Below are positions 18,294-27,721 of a stretch of 28,182 nucleotides of DNA, piece after piece. This DNA comes from Symbiodinium natans (taxonomy: Eukaryota > Sar > Dinophyceae > Suessiales > Symbiodiniaceae): contig CAJNDS010002617.1 of NCBI GenBank assembly GCA_905221605.1, positions 312,986-341,167 on the forward strand. Direction: 5' to 3'. The notes beneath the pieces were generated by a model. It saw nothing but the letters and a program-made list of their open reading frames with translations, searched no databases and was not told the DNA's origin. Positions within the stretch are counted from its first letter, which is position 1, and every line of letters starts with the position of its first letter. The position numbers were made by a program, and so were the translations under genes.

Positions 18294-19200
18294 GTGCTGC
18301 AGACTTGCTTCTTGGCGGCCGGGTCACCTCGTCCGCGACCTAGACCTGGACCTGGATCTTTTTCCTTCTGGCGGTCCGAAAATTCGTTCTTCTAGCTCCA
18401 CAAGTGCATCGCTGGCAGGAGGGTCATCCTCAGATTCGCCCTCGGCCAGGTCGATGTCGGAGCTCGAGAACGATGGAGTCGATGGACATGGTGCAGGCGA
18501 AGGATCTCGTCTTTCAGCTGCATCCTGCGTGGGCCTTACTGGACTTGGGTCTGACCCAGAGGCCTCGCAGCAAACTTGCTCGGGACTTTTCTTTTATCAG
18601 GATCAGAACCAGAATCAGAGTAGAGCACTAAGTGCTGCAGACTTGCTGGCCGGGTCACCTTGTCCGCGACCCTGACCTGGACCTGGATTTTCTTTCTGGC
18701 GATCCGAAAAGTAGTTCGTCCATCTCCGGGTCCGCAAGTCGTGCATCTCTGGCAGCAACGTAATCCTGAGATTCGCCGCCTTCGGCCAGGTCGATGTCGG
18801 AGCTGGAGCGCAAGAACGATGGAGTCGATGGACATGGTGCAGGCGAAGGATCTCGTCTTTCAGCTGCATCCTGCGTGGGCCTTACTTGACTTGGGTCTGA
18901 CCCAGAGGCCTCGCACAAAACTTGCTCACGACTCTTTTTTCTATTACGGATCAGTAACCAGAATCAGAGTAGAGCACTAAGTGCTGCAGACTTGCTTCTT
19001 GGCGGCCGTCCCGAAAAGACGTTCTTCTAGCTCCATGAGTGCATCGCTGGCAGCAGCATCATCCTCAGATTCGCCGCCTTCGGCTAGGTCAATGTCGGAG
19101 CTGGAGCGCAAGAACGACGGAGTCGATGGACAGGGTGCAGGCGAAGATTCTCGTCTTTCAGCTGCGTTGCGCGAGGGGCCTGGGTCCGACTCTGCTGCAG
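18294..19200. repeat. Three tandem copies of an about 345-bp exon-plus-intron unit
   Basis: Copies begin GTGCTGCAGACTTGCT at 18294, 18632 and 18981. The first two are complete (338 and 349 bp) and the third is homologous to about 19170. Similarity covers both an exon and its downstream intron, including the shared TCAGAGTAGAGCACTAA at the end of units 1 and 2. Differences within the coding parts keep the minus-strand frame open. Confidence 0.88.
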
Positions 19201-19332
19201 GAGCAGGAGGTCTTTGGAGCAGCAACTGCTGCAGCGTTTGCCAAAGGAGCAGAAGCTGCCGCACAACGAGCAGCACCATGAGTGGGACGGTCGTCGGGCG
19301 ATGCCAAGTTTCAAGGCTGGGGACATTGATCA
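18328..19332 (-). CDS. Gene with a triplicated acidic/RS-rich exon
   Basis: Three inferred exons are 19332-18992, 18909-18659 and 18543-18328. Phases agree: the first ends in phase 0 at a GTCTGC donor and the second begins GCC after GCGAG. The second ends AG|GTGACC and the third begins T after CCCAAG. The first contains a hydrophobic stretch (VPLMVLLVVRQLLLL). All three carry ERR(D/E)(P/S)SPAPCPSTPSF, then SSSDIDLAEG with an acidic run (ESEDD in the first and third), then a LEERLFG-like motif (DELLFG in the second). The last two end in Arg/Ser repeats (SRSRSRSRTR). The acidic serine cluster resembles casein kinase 2 target sequence, and the RS tail resembles splicing-factor tails. Both are resemblances only. 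The 5' end and terminal exons were not found. Confidence 0.62.
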
Positions 19333-20173
19333 CTGAGCAGCAAGTACACCCAATCCACTATGCAGGCAGAGAAATCCACTACGCAGAGGGTTCCAAGACA
19401 CAGCGTGGTCTTCCCAGTCGGCCTCCTGCAGCAGTGGTCCGCGCAGCGGTGGGCACCTGCCTTGCACAGAATCAGATGCGATGGAATGTAATTATTGCTA
19501 CCTAGCAGTGTCTGTGACACACACTTTCAATGACTCGCTTGGATCGTAGCTGACAGAAAGTCATAGTGACAGTCGAGCAGAAACAAGACCTATAATTATC
19601 ATTCTTGAGGCTCACGTCGGAATTTCTCCACTTACGACGGCATCGCCTATAATAATTAAGAACTCATTGAGTCTACTAGGTCGAGATCACGTTTGCACGG
19701 GCTTGCAAGAAGGCAGGCCCAGCATACTATTAAATATTATTATGAAGGGTTCATCTGCACAGTGCCCCCCACCGAACCCGAACTCCCAACGTTGCCTCGA
19801 ACGCAAAATGGCTCTCGGCAAACAGGCGAATTCTTGTCACTGTCAGTCTCCACCCCAACGACAAGCCGACCACAGCTTGCCTTTGGGTGCCCCCTGGCAA
19901 CCTGGCAATGCCATCAGCGGCACATTTCTCGCAGCACCTCGTGGCCAATATCCAACATGGAGCAATATTATTAATTAACACACACACACACACACTCACA
20001 GCAGACAAATAAGTCGACATTTATCAGTCTGCAGTCGGGGCAAGCGCTCAGCTTCGATGAGACGCTTGTCTGATTGATGTCCATCCGTTTAATGAGACAT
20101 GCTTCTCTTAACGTGCAGGGTTCATCTAATAACGGTCCTGAAAGTAAATTAAGTTAAAGGACAATTCTGTCAC
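19333..20173 (-). CDS. Isolated minus-strand exon candidates
   Basis: An open minus-strand stretch at about 19950-19751 reads RLPGGTQRQAVVGLSLGWR then FAESHFAFEATLG and ends at a stop; it looks coding. Another at about 19460-19340 reads PLLQEADWEDHAVSWNPL. I could not connect either with confidence. A (CA)n run lies at 19978-19996. The rest (19500-19700 and 20000-20170) shows nothing recognisable. Confidence 0.35.
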
Positions 20174-20218
20174 ATGTCGCATCCCGACCTGAGCGTGCGC
20201 CGGGAATCTGTATTCCCA

Positions 20219-20460
20219 TCACCAGCCGTGGCATGCGGGTCCACGGCCCAGATCGTGCAGGCGTCGGTCTGCGCGAAGCCAGTGCAGACGGAGCCTGGCC
20301 TGACAATGCAGGATGCAATGGCCAGCGATTTCTTCCATTTCGTCTTGAAGTTCGCTTTCAGGCAGTTTAAGCTGCGGGGGCATTTGCAGGAAGAGGCGCA
20401 TCATGGAGAACCTCGAAGCAGCCAAGCGCGCGAAGATCACAGCTGAAGGTACCAGCAGTA
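20219..20460 (-). CDS. Minus-strand exon downstream of the duplicated unit
   Basis: The minus strand reads MMRLFLQMPPQLKLPESE then LQDEMEEIAGHCILHCQ, followed by a GC-type donor (CAG|GCCAGG). It lies just 3' of the diverged copy at 20461-21126 and could be spliced to it through GTACCTTCAG. The overlapping plus-strand 90-codon ORF is less protein-like at its ends. Function unknown. Confidence 0.4.
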
Positions 20461-21126
20461 GAGCACATCGTCCATGTCGTAGACCGTGCGGTGCTGCAGG
20501 CGCACCAGGTCTGACAAGGGTTTAGAGTTTTAATAGTTCAGACTTGAATGGGTTTTGGGGTGGAAAAAAAAGTCTCCAGGCTTCCGACAAGTCTTCTTTC
20601 TCATAGACAAGGCACAAGACAGGAGATTCAGGACGTAGATTGAAATTTGTCCAGATGAACCAGTGCAAGTCGGAGAAGAAGTCGTCACCGTTATCATCAG
20701 GGCCTCAATGGACACGACATGGGAAAAAGAACTCTTGTGAGTACCCAGCACTACTATCCCCTAAACCCTAACCCCTAAACCCTAAATCCTTTAAACCCTA
20801 AACCCTAAACCCTTAACCCTTAACCCTAAACCCTTAGCCTTGAAACTTGAAATATCCTTCTGGCAGACATGTCGCTGCTTCTAAGACAGCAGGCACTGTC
20901 TCCAAGCTTCTCAAGTGAGTCCATCCCGAAAGACGCACTGCTACCAGCATATTCTTTGCCCGCCCCAGGCTGAGTGAACTCGCTGTGGTGCAGAAGCCGG
21001 AACCTCGGTTGGGGTGGTGATGAAGCACAAGGACAGATCATTTATTTAGAGACTCAGAAATAAAAATGTACATGTAAAGCGGAAGCCCTAAAACATTGCC
21101 ATGTGCGTGAGTGCAAGTTGCTGTTG
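20461..21126 (-). pseudogene. Diverged duplicate of the 3' half of the neighbouring gene
   Basis: This segment matches 21701-22380 at an offset of about 1.24 kb. It includes the counterpart of the last exon (VYDMDDVL), the preceding exon, a telomere-like intron array (20757-20836) and part of the next exon and intron. Compared with the other copy there is a 4-nt insertion in the third-from-last exon. The next exon has one 4-nt deletion and two 2-nt insertions. The original frame is broken, but long alternative frames are open. It is either a decayed duplicate or a re-framed gene. Homology stops inside an intron on one side and inside the last exon on the other. Confidence 0.6.
20757..20836. 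repeat. CCCTAAA array inside the duplicated intron, copy 1
   Basis: About ten CCCTAAA, CCCTTAA and CCCTAACC units followed by TTAGCCTTGAAAC. The same position in copy 2 has a longer, more regular array. Confidence 0.9.
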
Positions 21127-21658
21127 TTTTGAATTTGTAGAATTACCCATTTGGCATCATCCATGAAGCGCTGCACCTTTGCATGCAGGTACGATCCACC
21201 ACCTCCGCCGGGGTTTTCGTCGGCGCCGGACGGCCAAGAAATTGTGAATATCAATTGGGGCACAAATGAATTAATCATGGCTTTACTTTCAAATTACATT
21301 TAAAATAATAATAAATGACATGAAAGCCAAGAAACTCGCACAGCCTCATCAGGCGTGTTGAACAACTTCAGGCCGGAAGCGAGGCCGAAGGTGGCGGGTG
21401 TCAAAACCTCAGCAAGGGCCAAAACTCAGTTTGACGGGTTTGGGGGTCCAGGGCATTTAGCAGAGTCATACATCGTGACACTTCAAAACAGAGGTCGTCC
21501 GCAGGAAGCCGCGCTGATTCTTTTTGCAGCTGCGTAAACAGTTCAGGCCTGGTGGTCCAGGGATTGCCCATGCAAGTTCTTGCATGCACGGCGCAGCACG
21601 CGATTCCATCAGATTTAATCTGATGTCTGGTATTTAATTAAAAGTGGGGAAGCCGTCC
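21127..21658 (-). other. Spacer between the two copies with exon candidates
   Basis: Minus-strand open pieces include PELFTQLQKESARLPADD followed by VSRCMTLLNALDPQTR (about 21570-21420), TPATFGLASGLKLFNTPDE (about 21410-21340) and PSGADENPGGGGGSYLH to FMDDAKW before a GTAATT donor (about 21225-21149). They may be 5' exons of the duplicated unit. Frames between them were not reconciled, and a plus-strand frame overlaps. Confidence 0.35.
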
Positions 21659-23281
21659 CTACACGCCGCCCAGCTTCCCGAGCTCAGCGTCGATTGCTCC
21701 GAGCACATCGTCCATGTCGTAGACCGTGCGGTGCTGCAGGTGCACCAGGTCTGACAAGGGTTTAGAGTTTTAATAGTTCAGACTTGAATGGGTTTTGGGG
21801 TGGAAAAAAAGTCTCCAGGCTTCCGACAAGTCTTCTTGCTCATAGACAAGGCACAAGACAGGAGATTCAGGACGTAGAGAAAGTAGTCCAGATGAACCAG
21901 CAAGTCGGAGAAGAAGTCGTCACCGACTGCTATCATCAGGGCCTCAATGGACACGACATGGGAAAAAAGAACTCTTGTACTACCCAGCACTACTATAATC
22001 CCCTAAACCCTAAACCCTAAACCCTAAACCCTAAACCCTAAACCCTAAACCCTAAACCCTAAAAACCCTAAACCCTTAGCCTTGAAACAGTAATATCATT
22101 CTGAGGCAGACATGTCGCTGCTTCTAAGACAGCGGGCACTTTCTCCAAGCTTCGCAGCTGTGTCCATTCCGGAGCGCAAAGACGCGTTGCCACCAGCATA
22201 TTCTTTGCCCCAGGCTGAGTGAACTCGCTGTGGTGGTAGAGGAGGTGCAGAAGTCGGAACCTCGGTTGGGGTGGTGATGAAGCACAAGGACAGATCAGAA
22301 TCATTTATTTATAGAAAAAATGTACATGTAAAGCGGAAGCCCTAAAACCTTGCCATGTGCGTGAGTGCAAGTTGCTGTTGATCATCACGGGCCCTCACCT
22401 GATACGCCACCCGCAGAAGCCCCTCCAGACGCACAGAGCTAATGCTCCGGTAGTGCGCCATGAGGCGTCGGCGCAGAAAGCGCAGCACCCACCACTTGTC
22501 CTCACGGGACAGAGCGATGCTCCACCGGGTCAGAAACCCCATGCTGGCATGTGCTGGTGGCAGCGGCATGCCTCGAGAGCACGGGGGCTGGTAGCAGGCG
22601 AGCCAAAATCTTCCAGCATGTGCCCGGGTCCTGTTAAAGGTCGGCCAATTTAAAATAATAGTTAAAGTCTAAAGCCATGATGTCACGTCACTTTCATAAG
22701 CGGGCTGGCGGCTCCATTTTCGAACTCAGCGGATCAGCGCTCTCAGTCCAGAAGAGACACGGCAGCTGCAGCATTCACCTGCGCCTTGTCATTTTTGTCT
22801 GTGCTTTTTGCAGCAGACGTTGCAGGCACTGCGTAAAGAAGACTACAGAGTTTTCCTGCTCGCGTGTCATGCCTTGCTTCAGGAGCTTGTCATGCTTCTC
22901 GAGCATCAGCAAGGCATACTGTGTCTGCTCCTGCATATAGACAGGGTAGTGCTTCGGCAGGTTCTTTTGGGTCGGCACCATTGCTGTCCTTATGTACTCG
23001 ATATCCCCGCCCGAGGAAACACCATAACGGAGCGTGGTTAGGGTGTCGACAATCTCCTCCAAGTGGACTCTGAGGTGCTCGTCGGACTTCTGCAAGTACT
23101 CAAGAGCACTCAGACCAGCGTGGCGAACACATTCAAGATCAAACTCCGTCAAGTCGGAGTAGTCCTGGCTACCTGGCCTGGGCATGTTCCACAGCATTGC
23201 TTGTACCCGAAAGAGGGTTGCGAGCTCCAGAGGACTCCGCTGCTGCGGCTGCTGGCCCTCGCTGCTGGAAGACAGAGCCAT
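21659..23281 (-). CDS. Five-exon gene, about 366 residues, function unknown
   Basis: The exons are 23281-22779, 22630-22399, 22260-22102, 21942-21828 and 21750-21659, with TAG as the stop. Junctions agree in phase: AG|G, phase 0, phase 0, T|AC. Donors are GTGAAT, GTGAGG, a GA type (GAATGA) and GTCGGA; all acceptors end AG. Exon 1 is helical (SPLELATLFRVQAMLWNMP, LSALEYLQKSDEHL) and exon 2 basic (WWVLRFLRRRLMAHYRS). Exon 3 is Pro/Ser-rich (VPTSAPPLPPQRVHS), exon 4 hydrophobic (LLVHLDYFLYVLNLLSCAL), and the end is VYDMDDVLGAIDAELG. Start Met 23281 is a choice: the frame stays open upstream past 23400 and may include another exon. The 159-nt third intron is half CCCTAAA repeats. I do not recognise the family. 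Confidence 0.65.
21998..22078. repeat. CCCTAAA array inside a short intron, copy 2
   Basis: About eleven CCCTAAA units, nearly perfect, inside the 159-nt intron between the third and fourth exons of the minus-strand gene. In the transcript the array would read UUUAGGG. Confidence 0.9.
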
Positions 23282-23473
23282 TGCAACGACCGGCGTCGGG
23301 TAATAATTCCAAATCTTCTTGAGCCTAAGCTTCGCAGCCTGCTTTCCTGCCGTGGTTTGAGTCAACAAGCAGTGGCCACTGTCACTGAAGACTTCAAATC
23401 TATGGATCGTGACACGCTTGAAATGCCTGGTTGACTGACTGGGTGTTTGGCCACGAGAAAATACATATTGCAA

Positions 23474-24278
23474 CCGGTTGCGTTATGTGCCTCGACACAC
23501 AAAGAAGACAGCCATAAGCCCTTATCATTCTGCCAAGGCACCGTGCAAAGGAGCCTCACGAAGAAGCCACGGCCTTCACAAGGGATGGGGGGGTGAGGGA
23601 GGGGAGTTGTGGGGGTGGGATTTCGGCGGGTGCCTGGGGCGGAGTGGCCACTTCTCAGTGCTGCGACCTACCTCAGGCCAGTCGCCGAAGGCTCTTTTCA
23701 GTGCTCACTTTTCAGTGCTCACTTTTCAGTGCTCACTTTGCAGTGCTCACTTTGCAGTGCTCACTCCCTTCGCAGTGCACACTCAATTTGCAGTGCTCAC
23801 GCACTTCGCAGTGCTCACTGACACAGTGCTCGCTCACTTCGCATTTGCAGTGCTCACGCACTTCGCAGTGCTCGGTCACTTCGCAGTGCTCCGTCACTTC
23901 GCAGTGCTCAATCACTTCGCAGTGCTCTGTCACTTCACAGTGCTCAGTCACCTCGCAGTGCTAAGCAGATGCGGCGCCTTTGACATCGTGTCTTTCCAGC
24001 AACTGTTTGGAAAGTCACACAGGCACGACCGAACCATCCATCCCCCCTTAAGCAGTAAATTCCACGAGCTTTCTTGCCGGGACAGGAGGTCGGCTGCAGT
24101 CGGTGGAATATAGCTCTCAGAATTCTACAACAGCATCACTCAGATGAGGACAGCAATTTCAATTGAATGTGCTCTGTCATGTCAGCCTGGGTGGGTCTAT
24201 CTGTCACATGTCACACCGACTTCTTTTGAGCCTCATGTAGAGGTACAACAACCAGACACATGGCACTGTGTGGGAGAA
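23474..24278. repeat. Spacer with a 14-16-bp CAGTGCTCACTTCG tandem repeat
   Basis: From about 23695 to 23965 there are roughly 17 copies of TCACTT(C/T)GCAGTGC-like units of 14-16 bp. The long ORFs over it (HFAVLTHFAVL and the like) are repeat translations. A purine-rich GGGGGTGAGGGAGGGGAG stretch lies at 23587-23606. Nothing recognised at 23970-24278. Confidence 0.88.
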
Positions 24279-24880
24279 TCACATGTTCACAGACTGAACA
24301 CACTGTCGTAGAGGACTGGTTTTCTCATCGCGCCGCTCCTTCGTGTCCCCGGGAGTTGATACCTGGCACTGTCGTCTCGAAAGTGGTCGCTGTCTCCGTG
24401 ACTCGTATCTCTGGAAAAATTTTATTCTGAAGCCATCTGTCATCTTATGACGACCAGTCACAGTGTCAAATCTGGCGACCATTCTCAGAGTCACGGATCG
24501 GCTCTTCCCCCTTTTCAAAAAGGAACCACGTCGAGACGATCGTGCCGCACCGCCCCACTCACGCTGCAGCGCCAGTACCCGCGGTACCCCGTCTGCGCCC
24601 AGCCACGGCACTGACGGCAACCGTGTCGCGCTGAGCGACACTTGCTACAGCCGAAGCGGCGCTGGCCTTCGGCCATTGCCTTGGCCTTTGCCTTGGGACT
24701 GGCTTGGGCCTTTCCCTTGGCCTTTGCCTTGGGACTGGCTTTGGCCTTTGCCTTGGCTTGGCCTTTGGCCTTGGGACTGGCTTTGGCCTTTCCCTTGGCC
24801 TTTGCTTTTGGACTGGCATTGGCCTTGGGAGTGGCCTTGGCCTTGGGCACCGCAATCCGATTCGTGTCCTGTCGGGACAT
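24279..24880 (-). CDS. Lys/Ala/Pro-repeat basic protein with a CX2CX6CX2C motif
   Basis: Exon 1 is 24880-24563 (106 codons). It ends at GTGAGT in phase 0, and the second exon starts at 24389 or 24368 (both in phase), ending TGA at 24279, for about 135-142 residues. Residues 12-70 are repeats of KAKASPKAKAKGKA type, like histone H1 or dinoflagellate histone-like tails, so DNA binding is a reasonable inference. Residues 78-91 (CSKCRSARHGCRQC) form CX2CX6CX2C, a possible zinc-binding knuckle. The start Met follows the previous gene's stop by 32 nt, and CCAG six bases upstream could be a trans-splice acceptor. The plus strand of the repeat gives a hydrophobic Ala/Leu/Phe ORF, which I take as a shadow. 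Confidence 0.62.
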
Positions 24881-24912
24881 GGTGTTCTGGAGTCATTAGA
24901 CTGACTGACTGG

Positions 24913-25484
24913 TTATAGTGTTTTTTTCTTGGCCTCGTCCTCGGAGGACAAGTCGGACATGGAAGAGGACTGACCCAGGACCAGGGTAGTGGTCTGTGAT
25001 GGTGGCACCTCCTGCACTGTGCATGAGGAGGAAGCACTTGAGCACAGGGACAGAGTCGCTGCCTCTGCGTCGCTCTTCTCCGGAGGCCCAGTTGCCTTGT
25101 CTCCCTCCTTGCATACCATTACAAAAAACATCAAATTCGTGAAAATGCTTATCACCCGTCTGCCACTGAAAAGCAGACAGCCAAGTCCTCCAAATCCTGA
25201 CTGCTCTTGGCATCATCCAAGACCAGCTGCGTCGGAATCGGCGGAAGTGCATCCTTGACCTTAGTATAATGCACAATCGCAAATCCTTCTCATGGAACCC
25301 GTCATGCCTGCTGGGCCATGTCATTCTTGGGCAGGAAGCACACCAAGGCCTCACAGATTTTCAAAACTACGAGGCCAGATAAAGAGTATCCGTAATGTTC
25401 ATGCGTTGCGTTGCTGCTGGCCTGGGTCTGTGTCTGCTCCGGGTCCGGGAGAGTGGGCTCGGTGAGGTCCTGGCTAAGTGCCAT
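24913..25484 (-). CDS. Three-exon serine-rich protein, 154 residues, unknown
   Basis: The exons are 25484-25308, 25259-25167 and 25107-24913, all joining in phase 0. The first intron is only 48 nt and has a GC donor (CAG|GCATGA). The second is 59 nt with a GTGGCA donor, or a few bases later a GA donor. The start reads MALSQDLTEPTLPDPEQ, with a short hydrophobic stretch (YSLSGLVVLKICEALVCF). Exon 2 is VKDALPPIPTQLVLDDAK. The tail is Ser/Thr-rich and acidic-basic (SSSMSDLSSEDEAKKKTL). The short hydrophobic stretch could be a helix of a folded domain rather than a membrane anchor. No family is recognised. Confidence 0.62.
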
Positions 25485-25752
25485 CTTTAACTTACAAAGT
25501 AGTTTACAGGGCAAGTAGAATGCAGCCGTTTCATTCCGTTATTATAGAAAAGGCCTTCACGTCCTCGCGAGATTCCTCGAGCATCATCAGATCCTCCAGT
25601 TGCTGCTCCAGCTCCTGTTGACCAGTCGCTTCTTGGGTTTACATTCGGGGCTGTGACAAGCAACGACCGCAACACACCCTTCCAACTGGATTACTCGCTC
25701 TGTCGGAAGCATGATAGAGGGGCATGTGAAACTTCAGACTCTGTGTCTCTTC

Positions 25753-25822
<70 letters not shown>

Positions 25823-25902
25823 AATCCTTCCCGGGCTGCAGCTCTCACTCTCACTCCTTATCATGTTGTGGTCCGTGTTCACGTATGGTTTCATGTAACC
25901 GT
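25485..25902. other. Intergenic region with (CT)n microsatellite
   Basis: An unbroken (CT)n tract of about 60 bases occupies 25758-25818 (GA on the coding strand of the flanking genes). It lies between the stop of one minus-strand gene (25903) and the start of the next (25484). The arginine/glutamate ORFs across it are artefacts. No TATA-type promoter is seen. Confidence 0.8.
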
Positions 25903-27617
25903 TTAGACACCTGTCGGTGCTGACCTTGCTTCGGCCAAGATTGTTTTGACACTGCTGACACCTGTCGGTGCTAATTTGGTCTCCTCAGGAATCGTGCACA
26001 CCTCTCGGTGCCCAAACTGACTGCCCGAGCCTAACCCCGCATTTCCTGCTTCGCAGTCTTCTCGTCGGGACTTTCGGTATCCTGACCCTCGTCGCACCGA
26101 TGCACGAGCAGGCTGTCGCTGGCATTCTCTTCACGGCCTGCTTCCTGATCACGTTGGCAAATTGATGACAGAAAGCAAGGTCTCCAGAGTTCTGTGCACA
26201 ATCCTTCTCGACCAGAATCACGTCGGGGCAGGCATGCTTCTGGTTCTGCGGCGTGGCACACACCTGTGTAATAATTATTGCTTAGCTGCGAAAGCAATCT
26301 GCACTGATGTCCTCTTCAGGGCTGAAAACACCAGGCCTTCAGCATGTCTGGGACACTGGCCTGCCCGATGGGCATTATTGTCACCAGTAGCCTCTAGCCC
26401 TGGCCATGAATTGAACGCACGTCAGATAGAATGACTGGCGCCTCTGCTGCCGCGGGAATCATGATCTCGGATCTGCCGCTTGGCTCCTGCCGAAAGACTT
26501 TTAATTTTAAATTGTTTTTAAACTCTAGACTCTTATCGTTCACGATGTGACTCGTTGCAAGGGCCTGCGCGGCTTTCGCCATCGTCTCGGATCCAAAGGT
26601 GTCGTAAGTCCCCGTCGGGGATTCGGGCTCGAGCCAATCTGTCTCCATTGCAGCCATCGTCGTCTCGGATTCCTGGGGGGCCTCCGCTGTTGCTTTCGGC
26701 GCCGGTTCAGATCCAAGGACCTGCCTCGTCTGGGAGCCAAACATGGTCTCCTGCGGAAAGAAGACTTGTCAGGCATCGGCTTACACTCTCCTCTGAATGT
26801 GCCTTGGCGGGCACGGCCATCTCCCGGGCTTCAACCGGCGGGTCCTGCAGAAAGCAAGAACTATTCAATCGGGCACTGAGACCAAGACTCGGCGGTCTGC
26901 TGCAGTCCTTGCAGTCTGCCACAATCTCTGCCCACTCGGCTTTCACCAGAGCAAGGTGCAACTCCTCGTCCAGTCGTCTTGCCATGTCCGAGTCCTCGGA
27001 GCTGACATCCAGACAATCCTGGTCCTTCTTTTCAGACACAGCATCCTGCGTGGCATCGTCCTCAGCGCTTGCCAGGCATCTTTTCTTCTTCTTCGTGTCA
27101 TCCTTCTTTGCTTTCTTCTGATTCTTCTTGCTGCTTTATCCACCTGGGTCGTTCTGCTCTTGGCCTTCGCCTTTGCCTTCCTCTTGGGTCTTTTCTTGGT
27201 CTCGCATGAGTCGGAAGGGCTGCCCTCGTCATCCGTGGTGTCGTCGCCCTTCTTCCGACCCAGAACTTTGTTCACGTCATCTGCCGCTTTTTCTGCTTTG
27301 TCTTTCGACTTTTTTGGTTTGTCCTTCTTGCTCTTCTTGTCCTTTTTATCCTTTGCCGATTTGTCCTTCTTGTCCTTCTTCTTGGCTTTCTTTTCGCTCT
27401 CGCTGGAACTTTTCTTCTTGTCACTGTCAGTGCTGCTTGCCTGGACGAACTTCTTGAAGAGAGCAGCTGGGTTTGCAGCAGAGGAAGAGGCCGGAGCACT
27501 TTCGTTTGCATTCTTCTTGTCCACGGAACCCTTCAGGTAGGACTGCACATCGAAGGTCGGCACGTTGCCCGGCGCCGGGGAAGAGGACTCGTCGGAGTCG
27601 CTGCTGGCGCTGGACAT
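25903..27617 (-). CDS. Lysine/serine-rich multi-exon gene, probably nuclear
   Basis: It starts at Met 27617 (MSSASSDSDESSSPAPGN). The first 165 residues are acidic-serine then strongly Lys-rich (EKKAKKKDKKDKSAKDKK, KRPKRKAKAKAKS), which suggests nuclear location. Coding then continues in another frame (QDAVSEKKDQDCLDVSS) to 26785. Inferred exons 26750-26544 (ETMFGSQTRQVLG), 26486-26421 (EPSGRSEIMIPAAAEAPV) and from 26263 (VCATPQNQKHACPDVIL) all join in phase 0. The introns are 34, 57 and 157 nt. A further frame change near 26140 leads to DSLLVHRCDEGQDTE. The last part reads IPEETKLAPTGVSS to ARSAPTGV and stops at 25905-25903. Frame changes near 27118 and 26140 lack good splice sites and may be single-base errors or mutations. 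Function unknown. Confidence 0.5.
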
Positions 27618-27721
27618 GTTTGCCCAACCGCCCCGACCCTTTAAGACCTGAAGCTGAAAGGCCACATGCCCAAGCTGCCTCTTTTCGTGCATGCAACAAG
27701 CAGGCGGTGTTGATTATTGTC

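Noticed and set aside
23695-23965. CRISPR array
   Set aside because: The 14-16-bp units are contiguous without unique spacers, and the genome is eukaryotic.
23478-24113. Plus-strand ORF of 211 codons with HFAVLTHFAVL repeats
   Set aside because: The repeats are the translated CAGTGCTC satellite; several overlapping frames on both strands are equally open.
24642-24918. Plus-strand hydrophobic Ala/Leu/Trp-Pro ORFs over the Lys/Ala repeat
   Set aside because: They are reverse-strand shadows of the KAKASPK repeat; the minus frame has a Met start, a Cys motif and a spliced C-terminus.
25639-25923. ORFs rich in RE or LS dipeptides
   Set aside because: They translate the (CT)n/(GA)n tract.
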